A stretch of 6,220 nucleotides of DNA from an uncultured Prosthecobacter sp. (GTDB lineage Bacteria > Verrucomicrobiota > Verrucomicrobiia > Verrucomicrobiales > Verrucomicrobiaceae). Location of the stretch: the NCBI GenBank assembly GCA_937941745.1, contig CALDGV010000451.1, positions 1 to 6,220 of the forward strand. Reading direction: 5' to 3'. Below, piece after piece: positions 5,827 through 6,220 of this stretch (position 1 is the first letter of the stretch; the number at the start of each line of letters is the position of its first letter). The notes under the pieces were generated by a model. That model was not told the DNA's origin. It saw only the letters and a list, made by a program, of their open reading frames with translations, and did no database searches. Both the position numbers and the translations under genes were made by a program.

Positions 5827-6220
5827 CAGGCGGCGGATTCAGCGGACGCGGGCAGTTCCTCCTCACGACGCACGTCGGAGTGCGCGGCCTCGTTGGTTGG
5901 CAGGCCGAAGCGCCAGAAGTTGTAGAGGTAGAAGCAGATGCCGAGGAAGAAGAGGCAGGCGGCGAGGATCATGCCGACGAAGTGTATCTCGATCTCTTTT
6001 TGCACGGCGAGGAAGTCCATGCCCATGCGGCGCTCCAGATTCACCTGCGTGATACCGGCGACGGCGAGCGCACCGGTCATGGCGGTCATACCGATGTTGC
6101 TGAGCCAAAAGGCGTAGGCGGAGGCGGCGTTGTCCCAGAGCTTGCGGCCAGTGAGCACGGGCAGGACATAGGCGATCATGGCGAGATTGATCATGGCATA
6201 CGCGCCCCAGAAGGCCATGT
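5826..6220 (-). CDS. norB: Nitric oxide reductase catalytic subunit NorB, C-terminal part only
   Basis: About 131 codons of the C-terminal end of a heme-copper oxidase superfamily subunit; the frame is open to the right edge. The first visible residues, MAFWGAYAMINLAMIAYVLP, match the helix after the NorB motif HGHxAFxGAY, and the two bases at the edge (AC on the minus strand) fit the last letters of the heme-ligand histidine codon just before it. Three hydrophobic helices are visible (about residues 2-24, 35-60 and 80-104 of the fragment), followed by a hydrophilic cytoplasmic tail rich in Glu, Ala and Ser. An ATG at 6218 is therefore internal, not the start. NorB reduces two NO to nitrous oxide at a heme b3/FeB centre. 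The fragment alone does not prove cytochrome c-linked rather than quinol-linked NO reductase, but the norQ and norD neighbours favour the former, with norC expected just beyond the edge. Confidence 0.92.
   Translation of the reverse strand, partial: MAFWGAYAMINLAMIAYVLPVLTGRKLWDNAASAYAFWLSNIGMTAMTGALAVAGITQVNLERRMGMDFLAVQKEIEIHFVGMILAACLFFLGICFYLYNFWRFGLPTNEAAHSDVRREEELPASAESAA

Noticed and set aside
6216..6218. ATG at 6218 as the start of a short independent membrane protein
   Set aside because: The sequence from here matches the interior of NorB just after the conserved heme-ligand motif, and the frame stays open to the window edge, so this is an internal methionine.

Overview
This window is a compact denitrification island from a moderately GC-rich Gram-negative bacterium. 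It carries the genes that reduce nitrite to nitric oxide (NO) and then NO to nitrous oxide, plus assembly and NO-handling partners. The copper nitrite reductase is of the Neisseria AniA type with a C-terminal cytochrome c. It has a lipoprotein-like N terminus, and none of the seven visible start codons has a Shine-Dalgarno sequence. These traits would suit a Verrucomicrobiota, Planctomycetota or Bacteroidota-like lineage better than a classical proteobacterial denitrifier. That placement is inference only.

Layout from left to right. Positions 1-2399 hold a minus-strand transcription unit read from right to left: group III truncated hemoglobin, then nirK (cytochrome c-fused copper nitrite reductase), then nirV (formylglycine-generating-enzyme fold), which runs off the left edge. 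Positions 2400-2519 are a 120-bp divergent promoter region with a 26-bp imperfect inverted repeat. Positions 2520-3352 hold a plus-strand pair, norE (heme-copper oxidase subunit III family) and norF (small COX4-like membrane protein), overlapping by 4 bp. Positions 3354-6220 hold a second minus-strand unit read from right to left: norB (C-terminal part only, running off the right edge), norQ (MoxR-type AAA+ ATPase) and norD (VWA/MIDAS protein). norF and norD converge tail to tail with one base between their stop codons.

How the genes fit together. NirK reduces nitrite to NO outside the cytoplasm, and its own heme c domain probably feeds it electrons. NorB is the catalytic subunit of the NO reductase that removes this NO. 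NorQ and NorD form the ATP-driven chaperone pair known to activate NO reductase by metal insertion, and NorE and NorF are accessory membrane proteins of the same system. The truncated hemoglobin could bind or detoxify NO in the cytoplasm. NirV is a known nirK companion with no settled function.

The most notable features are the co-transcription layout of truncated hemoglobin, nirK and nirV, the inversion of norEF relative to norBQD, and the inverted repeat between the two divergent units. There is no sign of a mobile element, CRISPR array, tRNA or rRNA, and almost all of the window is coding.
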